From NCBI GenBank assembly GCA_907165065.1, contig OU015541.1, positions 4,960,001 through 5,024,000 on the forward strand: 64,000 nt of DNA. The letters run 5' to 3'. Below are positions 48,890 to 59,600 of the stretch, piece after piece. The notes below the pieces were generated by a model. It worked only from the letters and a program-made list of their open reading frames with translations, ran no database searches and was not told where the DNA came from. The DNA is from Caprimulgus europaeus (Eukaryota; Chordata; Aves; Caprimulgiformes; Caprimulgidae). The stretch's first letter is position 1, and each line of letters starts with the position of its first letter. A program made the position numbers and the translations under genes.

Positions 48890-49360
48890 TATTCGCACTT
48901 GTAAGATCACATCTGGGCTTGAGTGGGATCCCAAGCTCAAGAAAGATGCTGATGAACTCCTACAGAAGGACAGCTCCTGCTTGGGGACCTAAAGTACTGA
49001 ACATACCAACAGAGCCTGAGAGAGCTGGGTTTGTTCAGCCTGGAGCTGAGGCTGGAGGGGCTGTCTTAGTGACCCCTTGGGTGGTTATGCAGAAAACAGA
49101 CCATGATTCTTCTTGGAGGCGCACAAATGACCAGCAACAGACACAGGCTACAGGAGGGAAAATTATGACTAGATAGAAGGAGAAAATTCTTCCAAGTTGA
49201 GAGTGTTCAATCACTGGAATAGAGCCTGAGTTGTGGAAAATTTGAGATTTTTAAAATTCAGCTGGACAAGGTCCTGAACAACCTGACCTAAACTTGAAAT
49301 TTTCTCTACTTTTGAAGTTAGCCGTGAAATTGGACCAGATGCTCTTCAGATGTTTCCTGT
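48890..49360 (+). mobile_element. Old CR1 LINE 3' portion, plus strand
   Basis: Diverged but ordered CR1 landmarks are GAGAGAGCTGGGTTTGTTCA, GCCTGGAGCTGAGGCTGGAG, ACAGGCTACAGGAGGGAAAA, AGAAGGAGAAAATTCTTCCA, GTTCAATCACTGGAATAGAG, CAGCTGGACAAGGTCCTGAA and TTGGACCAGATGCTCTTCAG. The order matches the region just past the RT and the 3' UTR of CR1. Indels have broken any frame. The tail near 49355 is degraded. Confidence 0.85.
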
Positions 49361-51095
49361 AAAATGTGTATTATTTTATAATTCTAACATGAACAATGCA
49401 CGATACAGCATCTTTAGAAAGATTTTCCTTCTACGAATCTGGTTCACCATGTGATCCCACAAATGGCATGCGTGAGGACAGCTGTAGGGGCAGTAAATTG
49501 TGACATGAAAAAAAAGGTCAGGATGTAAAGGGAGAAAAGTAGCAGTCAAAGAAAGCCTCCTAGGTAGGTTTCCATGCTGGGCATATCAAAAGTGGGAATT
49601 TGTCACGAGGCATTCCTGGTATTTGTCCTCAACTTTTGTTTTATGCCAAGGGCACCACCCCACCACTAACTTTGTGGATCACTTTCTTAATGGACACCAC
49701 ATGGGAACAAGAGATCAGACAAAGATCATCCTGTGCTGTACTAATTGCTTAAATCTGGATAGCATCTAGGGACTGAGAGCTCTACATGGAAAGTCAAGAA
49801 TGGAGTGATAGATCAGTGCTGTGTAGAGAGGCCAGGTTGATCAGCACCAAAAGTCCATGTCCCAGCTTTGGTAAAAAAAAAATAAGATTTCAAAATATTC
49901 ATCTTGACTACTGATAAATGCTTCCTTGCCATGATTCTGCCAATCACATCAGTACCTACACCTTAATTGAATGTGCAGCAATGTGTAATCCTATAGCTCT
50001 GTATTTGAAAGACAGAGAGAGAAAAAAATACTGCAGTAATTACATTTGAGAAGAGAAGAGAAGCACATATGGAATGCACATGTAGGTAAGTATGTGAAGA
50101 GGCTTGTTGAAATTCTTGCAGAAATAACTGAAAAAACTTGTAATTACTAAAAGCTAGCAATTCCCAATATGAATCCTAATTTATTTTTTTTAAGTAATAA
50201 ATCAAACAATGTCTCTTCAGCCTTTAGGTCATTCTTGGACTTTAATGAGCTGGAGTTCAATATAGGACATGTGGAGCCTTCTTGTAAATAATAATGGAAC
50301 TGACTAAAAAGACCGCACTGTAACTCAAAATCATAATTTCTAAACTATTATATTCCAGATGTCTTTCCTGTACTGTCTCCACTGTCGTAGACTGAACACA
50401 GTCTACGATAAACTGATGCTGGGATGTTGTCTGCCTGTACTTTTGTCTGTTATGGTAGCAAATGTTTACATCTGGACAAAAGTCTGCTCTACTGCTGTAC
50501 CTTATAGAGGAAAGCAGAATTTCTCCTAGTTTGTGCCCTTACTTGGGAGAACTTAATTGAGATGAATGAAAAAAGTAGTCCCATTGATGTCAGATCAGTG
50601 CTAGGAGTATTGAAAGTTGTTGCAGCTAAATGCAGTGAGGTGAAAGCCGTCCTCAGGAGTCCATTTCTTTTGTCAGTGTAGAAGTTTGTTCATTTTAGCA
50701 CTTAGCACAGGTGGAAGCTCAAAACCAGAGTTTTGATCATAAGTTTATTTTTAAATTAAATCAACATAGAAAAGAGAGATTCTAAGTGTTTTTTTGATGC
50801 AGTCCTATTAAAATCTGTGAAGTTATTTTAACTTTATAGCAAAATAAATTAAAAGCAGAATACAATCCCCAGCATCATGCCATGACTTTCTATTTTAGAT
50901 GAGATTCAGTAGTAGATTGAATGGCTGCGATAGCTAAAAGCTCTGTTGCAAGGTTCCCTGTGGTTGATCATTTTTAAAAGTTGTGAAAAAATTTGTCAGT
51001 CTTAAGTGAAACAGTTTATAGTCATTCTTAAGTGTATGATTAACACTTTTTTCATCCTCTTCCCCATTTTTCTCATCCCTGTCTCATTGTTACAG
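49361..51095. other. Non-coding, no gene seen
   Basis: AT-rich sequence with one perfect 10-bp hairpin (50385-50408, listed separately). No open frame is supported. Confidence 0.5.
50385..50408. repeat. Perfect 10-bp stem, 4-nt loop hairpin
   Basis: TCGTAGACTG (50385-50394), loop AACA, CAGTCTACGA (50399-50408). The stem carries CpG and is exact. A foldback this tight is unusual for a random AT-rich background. It is too short for a standard miRNA precursor. Confidence 0.85.
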
Positions 51096-51690
51096 TTGAA
51101 GAAAGGCCAAAAAGAGAGAGTGGCTCAGAAGAGCAGATGAAGTAGCCAGTTCTTGAGGGTGTGGGGTTGTTTGGGGTGTTTTTCTCTCTTTCAAAAAAAA
51201 CCCCCACAGAGAACTGGCAGTGGCAGGTCTGGGGATGTCAAGCTTTGGAGTGGAATAACTACTTTATTGCACTAGAACACTGAGATAAAACTGGTGTGGA
51301 CTTGGTAGCTCTTCCTATCATCTGTGATTTTGGGTTTTGGTGCTTTCTGTCCCTTATACCATCACAGCACTTTCTTTTCTTCTGTAGTATCTAAACTCTT
51401 TTTCTTGAATGTGTTTGCCCTCAGGACTTCTTACAGTGCACAAAGCTGACATCATCAGGCTCCAGCTAAAGGTTTTCATAAGCAACACATATGTGGAAGT
51501 TTTTCCAGTTAGTACTACACAGTTGGTTCTCTATGCAAACATATTTTAAATCAATTTTCTACTATTTATACCAAGTCAACTATTAACTTTATTAGAAGCA
51601 TTTATAATTGTTACATCAAGAACTACTTCTGTCCCATTAGTGCACTGCTTTGGTCACTGTGAATAAATAAATAGCCATTTTATTTCTGTT
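51096..51690 (+). CDS. Candidate 3'-terminal exon with polyadenylation signals
   Basis: A long pyrimidine tract (CCCATTTTTCTCATCCCTG, TCTCATTGTTACAG, ending 51095) leads into a frame entered in phase 1. It reads EERPKRESGSEEQMK and stops at TAG (51143-51145). The short, highly charged C-terminus is protein-like. Two overlapping AATAAA signals at 51662-51671 lie about 520 nt after the stop, a reasonable 3' UTR. Phase 1 is what the 29526-29580 candidate exon leaves, so this could be its alternative last exon. Not recognised; low confidence. Confidence 0.25.
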
Positions 51691-54600
51691 TTGGCACAAC
51701 ACAATTGAGTGCTGTATTTCAGTTCAAAATCTGGACAAGGGTTACATGAAAATATTTAAGGAGAACTTTTAATTTCCTTACCTACACAAAAGTGTTCATT
51801 TAATTCATTCTTGTTATTCAAGTGTCACTCCATATATGGGCATTGGTGTGGGGTTTTTTTAATGAGATAATCTTTCTGCTTTATTTTTTGTTGCTGAAGA
51901 ACTGTTTTATGATTTGGAAATTGGTTTAAGCAAGCATCAAGAATCAACCAAAGCTGCTAAAAACATTGTCTGAAACTATGAATGTACATAGCCTTGAATT
52001 GCAGAAACAACTCAGAATCACCTGCAAAGTCTGTGGCTGAGGAGGAAAATTAATTCTAGTCTCGTGAAGCACAGGCCCAGCCATTCAATTGTTTCTTAAG
52101 GTAGAAATATACCTCTTGCAGTTCATACTTACCCCTTTGTGACAGCAGCACCGTGTAAGAATTACAGATAATCTGTTCAAGTTTAGTGCAATTTTGGAAT
52201 TTCCGAGCCAAATTCCAGTGACTAAAGATTATTCAGAATAAATGAAAACTACTTAGGAAATAAGAACATGATTTTAAAAACTGACCTCAAATCTGAATTC
52301 CAAAAACCTTAATTATGGTGTTAGAGATTTAATTGCAGTTGTGAAATTATATTCAACTTCACATCCCTCCAAACTATACAATGGGATTCTGTGCTACTGC
52401 AGGAGTTGAGTGGGATAGTATAATTGGCTTGGTTATCTTTCTCAACATCCTTTGCAGAGTTAATGTGAAATAGAGCTCCCTTTCTGTTTACTCATAAGTT
52501 TTCTCTCTAAAGCTTCTGCCCAAGAGTGAGTACTGTTTTGCTAATGTTTTGCTCTTTGTTCTGAGCAACTCTAATCCCAGTCTGGGTGGAAGTGCTGTAG
52601 GTACAGTGCCACACTAGTTGTATGTTGGAGAAATATTCACAGGCATAATGTTCTGCTCTAGGAGCTAACAGAACTGTTGGGGACAGCTATTTCCCTTTGC
52701 CTTTGTCCACTGCTTTTGCAGATGAGTAATTACATGCTGCTGTTTATTTTTCTGAAAATGTGCTTCTCGGGAGCAGCATTTTCCCATGCTTTGGTACTAT
52801 TTGTGGAGTACGCCGTCTCCTAGCTGTGTGCAAGAGGGTCTGTGTAAATACAGAAGTATTTGCAAAGTGAACTTGAATTCTGCAAGATATTACATAATAA
52901 AAAAAACCCAGAAAGATGGATCTGATACCTAGAACACTGAAATAGCCTCACAGATTGAGAGGTGAACAGAGATCTAGATGTGGGAGACAATGCAGGTAGC
53001 AATGTTGGGGTACCAAAACTTTGTCACATAACATCAATGCTTAGAAGTACTGAGAAGCTATTATTACCAGACAGCTACAGACCATGACCTGCCTAGCTCA
53101 GGTATTATAGTCTGAAATCTAACTGAATTTTTATTCTTTTTGGTGCTCTTTTCTTTTCTTTTTTTTTCATGCAGAAATTGTAACAGAATGTGTGAAGTGG
53201 TATGTAACAGCATGTGAGAGTAACTCGCCCAGGCACTTGGATAGCTGTGCAGATACTCTTGGACCAACCTCTAAATCGATTACGTCCAGAGTAGATAATT
53301 CATGACCACAAATCATTCCCATATGAGGACTTCTCCATGAGTACAATAAATAAATCTCCATAATCAAAACCAGGACTGCTGCTAGCCTGTAGTGGTGGTG
53401 TCAGAGGAAAGGGACAATGGAGTACAGAAATTAAACTGTATTCATGTGAATTTTTCTTTCAAAAGAAACACTTTGGAACAGCAAAGACACCCTGCAACAT
53501 TTCTGCTATTGCTGCCACATAGAGGAATTTTTGTTGTCAATGAGGCAACTCTCACAGGCTTCTCTCACTTCATTTAACCGTGGTGGGGAACTTTGCCTGC
53601 CTTGCAATATGGAAAATGTCAGACTGTAGATGCTTCAGCTGTAGGAAGGTGTAGAGTGAGAATGCCAAGACATAGACGGTCAAACAGTGAAAGTGACATG
53701 TCTTATTTATGGGCAATTACAAGAGTGAAGTCTCTGGATGCCTGCTGCTTCAAGAGAGTATTAGAGAAAAAACATTTATCTTGGATTTTTTTTTTTTTTG
53801 ACAGTGTCTCTCAACCACAAACTTCCTCCTTTATGTTTATTGAGCTGCCATTTTCCATTAAATTGTAACTGAAATGAATTTTTTTATTATAGTTTTCAGA
53901 TACACTTACTATTTTTAGGAGGGAAGGACTGCATAAAAAGCTATTTAGTTAGATAATATGCCATATTTTTATTTTATATATACTTATATTTAGTTTGTCA
54001 CAATTGTGAAATCAAGCATTTTAGCTTGCTTCCTATAAAAGGAAGTTTTGGGATTTTAACTTTTGACTTTTAGGTAAATGCTGTGAGTGTTTGAACCTTT
54101 CAAACTTTCTGCTGCTTACAACCACTTTTGACAGATGGCTGGCTGAGTTAATAATCTTAGATATAGGTAAATGCCTAGAAGTTCTGTATAAGCAGGTCAC
54201 CAGGCAATGGAAAGTTCATTCACAAGTTTGTCCTTAATGACCCATCCACCAACGTTTGTACTGACACAGGCAGGCAGCCCTGAATGTACCAAAATCCTAT
54301 GAAGAATCAGGGGGTTTTAGGGAGAAAAAGGACAGAGTTAGATAGATACGTGAGGAATTAACAGAACAATTGTGTACAATTAAATTTAAAAGTTTATTTA
54401 AAACTGCAAATCCATAAGATGTCAGCCTTCTTTTTATCTATTTTCATAGAATGAATGGTTTAGTGTTCATACTGCTGTAATGCATAAACTGAGTGATTTC
54501 CTCCCCACCTTAATTCTCTGTAGGGCATTTTTAGTGCTGCTTAGCCTGTATTTGAACAAGGCCTCTCTTTGCCTGTAGAGAAGTGAGCATGATACAGCAG

Positions 54601-54835
54601 TGGGCAGTCAGCAGAATTGGTTTTGTCTGTATAGTTTAGAAAAGAATGGTTTGTGTTTGAGCAACTGGAACAATAACTGGTTTGCAATACCATTCTTGTG
54701 ATGCTAGTAACAGAAAACATGAATAAATAAATATGAATAATGTCTTTCTAATGAGTCTGCATCTATAACAGTTTATTATTTAAAAGTATACATTTCAAGT
54801 GCTAACAACGTATGGAGTGAGGTTCCTCAGTAAGG
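51691..54835. other. Non-coding, no gene seen
   Basis: AT-rich sequence with T-runs (53155-53168, 53787-53799). The open frames at 53064-53367 (minus) and 53593-53868 (plus) have no recognisable content. Confidence 0.5.
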
Positions 54836-54852
54836 TATATATATATATATAT
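54836..54852. repeat. (TA)n microsatellite, about 8 units
   Basis: An uninterrupted run of alternating T and A. A short simple repeat, probably length-variable between individuals. Confidence 0.9.
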
Positions 54853-55317
54853 CACAAGGGATTGAACTGATATGCATGCTGTATAAAATACAAAGCAGTA
54901 TGAGGAGGGTGGTAAGGATCTTTGAGGAACAAACAGAATTTTAAGAGCAGCCTTTTGTGGATGGGCACAGATTAGTAAATATGCATGTTTGACAGAGAAA
55001 TGAAAAATTTCCAGAGGAATTTTTCAAGAAAGTGATGTGATGTTTTGTACAACATACAATGTTCCTATGGCTTTCAAGTGAAAACCAAGCTTGATAAACA
55101 TCTTAAGGCTGTTTTCCATAAATGAAATCTGCAAACAGTGGAATCTGCAGTAAGAGAAACAGATGAAGCACAAAAAGTAGTGTGAGAACTATTTTGTGTA
55201 CAAACAGAACACTTGAAAAATAAAAGCTGACTAACTTAGGAACTTTCTCGATGGCTAGTGTTCCCATCTGTACTGCTAGACAGCCCTGCTATAAAAGTGC
55301 TATTAAAAAGGCTGTTT

Positions 55318-55335
55318 AAAAAAAAAAAAAAAAAT
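55318..55335. repeat. A18 homopolymer
   Basis: Eighteen consecutive A followed by (AAT/ATA) triplets. No retroposon body is recognised directly upstream, so it cannot be assigned as a poly-A tail. Confidence 0.85.
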
Positions 55336-55650
55336 AATAATACCTTATTCAGGCCACATGAGAAAAAAAACACACTTATCAAAAATGTTGGCAGTTGTGC
55401 AGACAAGAAGTTGTTGAAAGACTGTACTGAGCTTATTCTTGCTGCAGCAGAGGCAACAGATGCCGGAGGCCTCTCTGTTCCAGATACTGTGGCTGTGCTG
55501 GGTTCTTTCTTTACCAGCATTTCTTGAAAATTAGGAAAGGGGAGTTCAGAACTTTTGTTTCTTCCACCAGACAGTGTTTGTTTTGAAGCTGATACTTTTC
55601 ACACAATGAGGCAGGCACAGGAGGAGTTTGGAAATGGGCACTGCCTTTTT

Positions 55651-55669
55651 GGGGGGGGGGGGGGGGGGG
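55651..55669 (+). repeat. G19 homopolymer
   Basis: Nineteen consecutive G after T5. Long G-runs are rare in vertebrate DNA because they mutate and may fold into G-quadruplexes. Sequencers miscount them, so the true length is uncertain. It falls inside a chance open frame (55555-55809). Confidence 0.85.
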
Positions 55670-56532
55670 AAATTACTGATAGTGCTGTGTATGTGGAAAG
55701 AAAGGTTTTGAGAACTATTTATGAAGACTATGATTGGCAAACCCTGTTTACTCAGATATTTGTGAGAATCCATTTGCAACATCAAAGAAATAACCAATTG
55801 TTGCAGTAAAATGCCCCCCTCGAGAATCCTTTGCTTGGGTGGCACAGTTTTGTATCGTGAGACAGAAGGTCCAGTGCCCACACTGTCATCTTCTCAAAAC
55901 ACATGGTGGAACAGCTTGCCCTGTGCTACACTGCATGCTGCCTTTAAGAATATGTACAAGATCATACACTAAGTTGTGCCTCAGGGGTTGGACGGGGGCA
56001 ACTAGGATGTGCATTTTAATATTACTGGTACTAGCACAAGATGTTGTAATACTGAGACGTTTCTGAGCACATCAGCATGGTGATGCTGGGTACATTAGGT
56101 TACTCTCTGGGACTCTTTTTCCACATGATTCTTGCACGGAATGTAAATCACTGGTGAGTTGCTAATCAAATACCTCATGCCCCTTGATTAGTTTTCTTTA
56201 GCTTTCTACCTAATACTAAAGTTTCTCAGTTTAGTTAATGGTAATAACATGTCGTCTTTCTCTTAAAAATGTTTTTAATGGTTGAAAGCATGCAGGGGGA
56301 CTGGAACCAACCAGCCAAAGCAGTCTCAACATTGTTTCAGGAAAACCGATATATACCTGAATGAACAGGCAGCCATAACCAAAGGAAAGAGCTATTCAGA
56401 CTTTCTATATGCCTTAGTTGTGCTCTGAATCACCACTGGAACCAAACACTCGGGTTCATGTGTGCGTGCTACTCTAGGTACAGTGTGGTAATGTTTTCTA
56501 GATACGTTCTTTTTTGGTTTGTTTTCTGGTAG
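55670..56532. other. Non-coding, no gene seen
   Basis: Ordinary sequence; no recognised element. Confidence 0.45.
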
Positions 56533-56619
56533 GCAACAGGTGACCAACTCCTTGAAAATCTTCAAAGAGGTACAGTGACAGTTCCACCTAAAGACACTGA
56601 TCCTTCACGTGTTCTCTAA
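56533..56619 (+). CDS. Candidate 3'-terminal coding exon
   Basis: The acceptor TTCTTTTTTGGTTTGTTTTC then TGGTAG ends at 56532. Read in phase 0, the following sequence gives ATGDQLLENLQRG, then TVTVPPKDTDPSRVL, and a TAA stop at 56617-56619. The residue mix is protein-like and the first part is helix-prone. No polyadenylation signal is close (the next obvious AATAAA is about 1 kb away). Unidentified; it may be chance. Confidence 0.2.
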   Translation, partial: ATGDQLLENLQRGTVTVPPKDTDPSRVL

Positions 56620-59600
56620 CAAGACCAAAGCATTTATGAGTAAAATTGTTATTTGGAGAGAAACATGGCTTAGGGCTGGGCCCATAGGGATCTTAACAGG
56701 GGCCCTGCCTTCCGTCCTGCTCACGTGTTGGAGCATGCAACAAGAGCCTAAGTGATTTACCAAAGACCTCATAATGAGAGAGTAGCAGGATCAGACTTAG
56801 GCCTGGGGGGTTTCCAAACTCTAATGCAGAATTTCCTCTCCATAAACTTTCTTTTTTTCTTTTGTGCTCCTCCAAATACAGTTAAATTATCCAATCTCTT
56901 TGGAACCCTGCTTAAAGAAAGAGTGTGAATCAATGACAAACCTCAGGATCTGGCACAGGTGTTTTGAATGTTTTAATTCATGATCAGATTTGTATAAAGA
57001 AAGATTTTATGTTTAAGAATTCAAATGCTAAGGATCAATCTGGTTCTTAATTGTAGTGACTTAAAAATGCTGAAAACATGACCCTTAGCTGACCCATGAC
57101 TATCCAAATTGACACCAGAAGGAGCTGTAAACTGCCTTCATTGTGAAATTAATAGAATTCTCTTCTGTGATAGATACAGGAAAACAAAGTACAGGTTTAA
57201 AATACATCTATTTTAGGAACTGCATCTTAATGGTATCAGAATTGCACAAATATATGCATATTTCCAGGAACCTCTGGGCTTTGATTTTTACATCTGCTTT
57301 ATTCAGGTTATGTAGTTCACCTAATCCACTAGCCATTCAACATATATTTTATATTGCTACAATGGTTTGCACATTTATTGTTTTTAATGACAAAAGGCTC
57401 CAACCGTCTTCACATCTGCACTGAAAGGATTTGCACAGCTAAGGGCCCGCACTAGTAAGTGAAGGCAGCTCACCTCTTGAGCAATATAGATTGCTAGACC
57501 TGAAACACCAAAGTGAAACATCGTGAGACTGAAGTATTTCCAAATTGTTTAGTCAGTTCTTTGTGGGGGAGTGAGAGGAGTAATTCTAAAAATAAGACAG
57601 CTCAATCAAAATGAACTGTGAAAATAAAAATTAAAATTATTTAACTGATTGCAGTAGAACAAATAATTCCTGGATAAGTACAACAAAATTACTATTGATT
57701 TAAAAATATTCATGGGAAAGATGGAGTTTCAATGTCAAAGAATTGTAATCAACTTATTATTAAGGGGATAGAACTTCAGCTCTTGCAAGGCAATACAATT
57801 CCATTTTTGTTGGTAGACACATCTGCAGGAAGTTTGAGTCAAGGTATCTGTTTACTGATGGCACATGGTAAAGATGATTAGATGCCTAAAGAAACAGAGG
57901 TGCAGGAGGAGTTTTTAGTCTTGCATATCTCCCTAATTTCTGAAAGTGGTGCTCCCAGGAAATGACTAGCAACCTGGTCTGTTATAAAATGGATAAGGAT
58001 CATATTGAAATAAAATGAGAACTCAAGTAGGAGACCTAGATATGGGGAGGGGTGTTCAATGTGGATACTGGTGTGACTCTAGGCTAACACCCAGTAAGAG
58101 CTCAAAGATTCAGTGAGGTGTTTCCCATGGCTGAGACCCGAACCCCATCCCAAACCTCTGAAGTTCAGCTGTGCTACTATCAGCATGGGTCACTCAGCTA
58201 CAGAGAGCTCTGGAGTGCAAATCAAGGCATGTCTGTCTTCCAAAGCACTTCTGAAAATCCTAGAAGTCAAAATACTTTTTAAAAAGTGCTTTTAAACGAA
58301 GTTTGGCAAGATACTACTGCAAGGTAAACAGAAAGTTCAATATGCTTTGTTTAACGCGCTTAATGTACTTCAAGTCTTTTAATCCTGACATTTCTTTGTA
58401 GCATAAAGCTCTCCAGATCAAGTTATATCTTTCCCACTGTAAAACTCTAGTAGTGAAAACAGACGTTGTTTCCAATCTCATCTGTTTACAATTTTGCTTG
58501 ATTACTATTCCAGTAGATTTCAAGCTGTGGATTTAAAGATTTAATGTTCATATGGCTAGAACTTGTTCCTTTTCTAACAATAACTTTATACAGTCTTACT
58601 TATTTTAGCCTGCATTTTACTTTTATTAAGACACACAACCTTGTCATCTTAAATCACCTTGAACCAAATTGTCATGATTGTCCTGGGCAGTCTTTCACGT
58701 CAGAGTTCTTTTTGCCTAGCTGTTCTGAAAACCAGCTCCTAAAGGCAACATCTTGAGTATGTGTGAAAGATGCTAGATGCTGCCCACAGGAACATCTCTC
58801 AGGCTAGGTATCTAAAAGCATTCGAGGTAGATCTGGTAAGAATGCATCTCACAATTGTGGTGAACATTTATTTTGGGCATTACAAACAGATCTCTAGTGC
58901 ATGGAACACTTGCATTCTTTTCTTGTAGCCAAGAGAAATTCTTACAAGCTCTTTTTGCTCAGCTGTGTTTTGTGAGAGAGAAAGGCTTAGATGTCAAACT
59001 TGGGGATTTTAAAACTATCAAAAGCATTTCATTCAGTTTCTGCTGGCACATCATGCCAGCAGTTTCATGTTTTATTATGCAGAAAAAACAATTTAGTTCT
59101 GCTGTATTTAATAAATAGTTGGATGATATAGTAAGTATAATTTAGCACATTTTTAAAGCAGATGAGGAATGATTCAAGTCATCACAGTTTAGCCAAGAGA
59201 AAATTACTTCTGCCTGTATGAGAAAATAACACTAAAAATGTGTCACCTTCTCCCACTCGTGTATCTGGTAGACTTCAGTGTGTTACAAAAAAAAACCTTA
59301 ATAAGGGTGAAGATAATTAAATTAATAAATCAAGGGTCTATTTTAATTTGTGTAGAATTCTTTATAAAAATGAGACCTCCTTCCTGGAGAAGTCAACTAA
59401 AAATCAGTTTCTCTTCCTCCTACATACGTTATTTTGTCATCCCTATATTGAAATAACAGGAGAAGGATCTACAGAAGAACTTGAGTCCCAGATTTTACAA
59501 GCTTTTTATAATGTATGGAAAGAATGAGAAGCAAAAGAATGGTATCCCCAAAAGCCAGCACAGCAAGCAAGCAGCCATTTATTTTAATGCAAAGGAAACA

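Noticed and set aside
48823-49176. 117-codon plus-strand frame
   Set aside because: Most of it lies in the old CR1 copy at 48890-49360; the frame is accidental.
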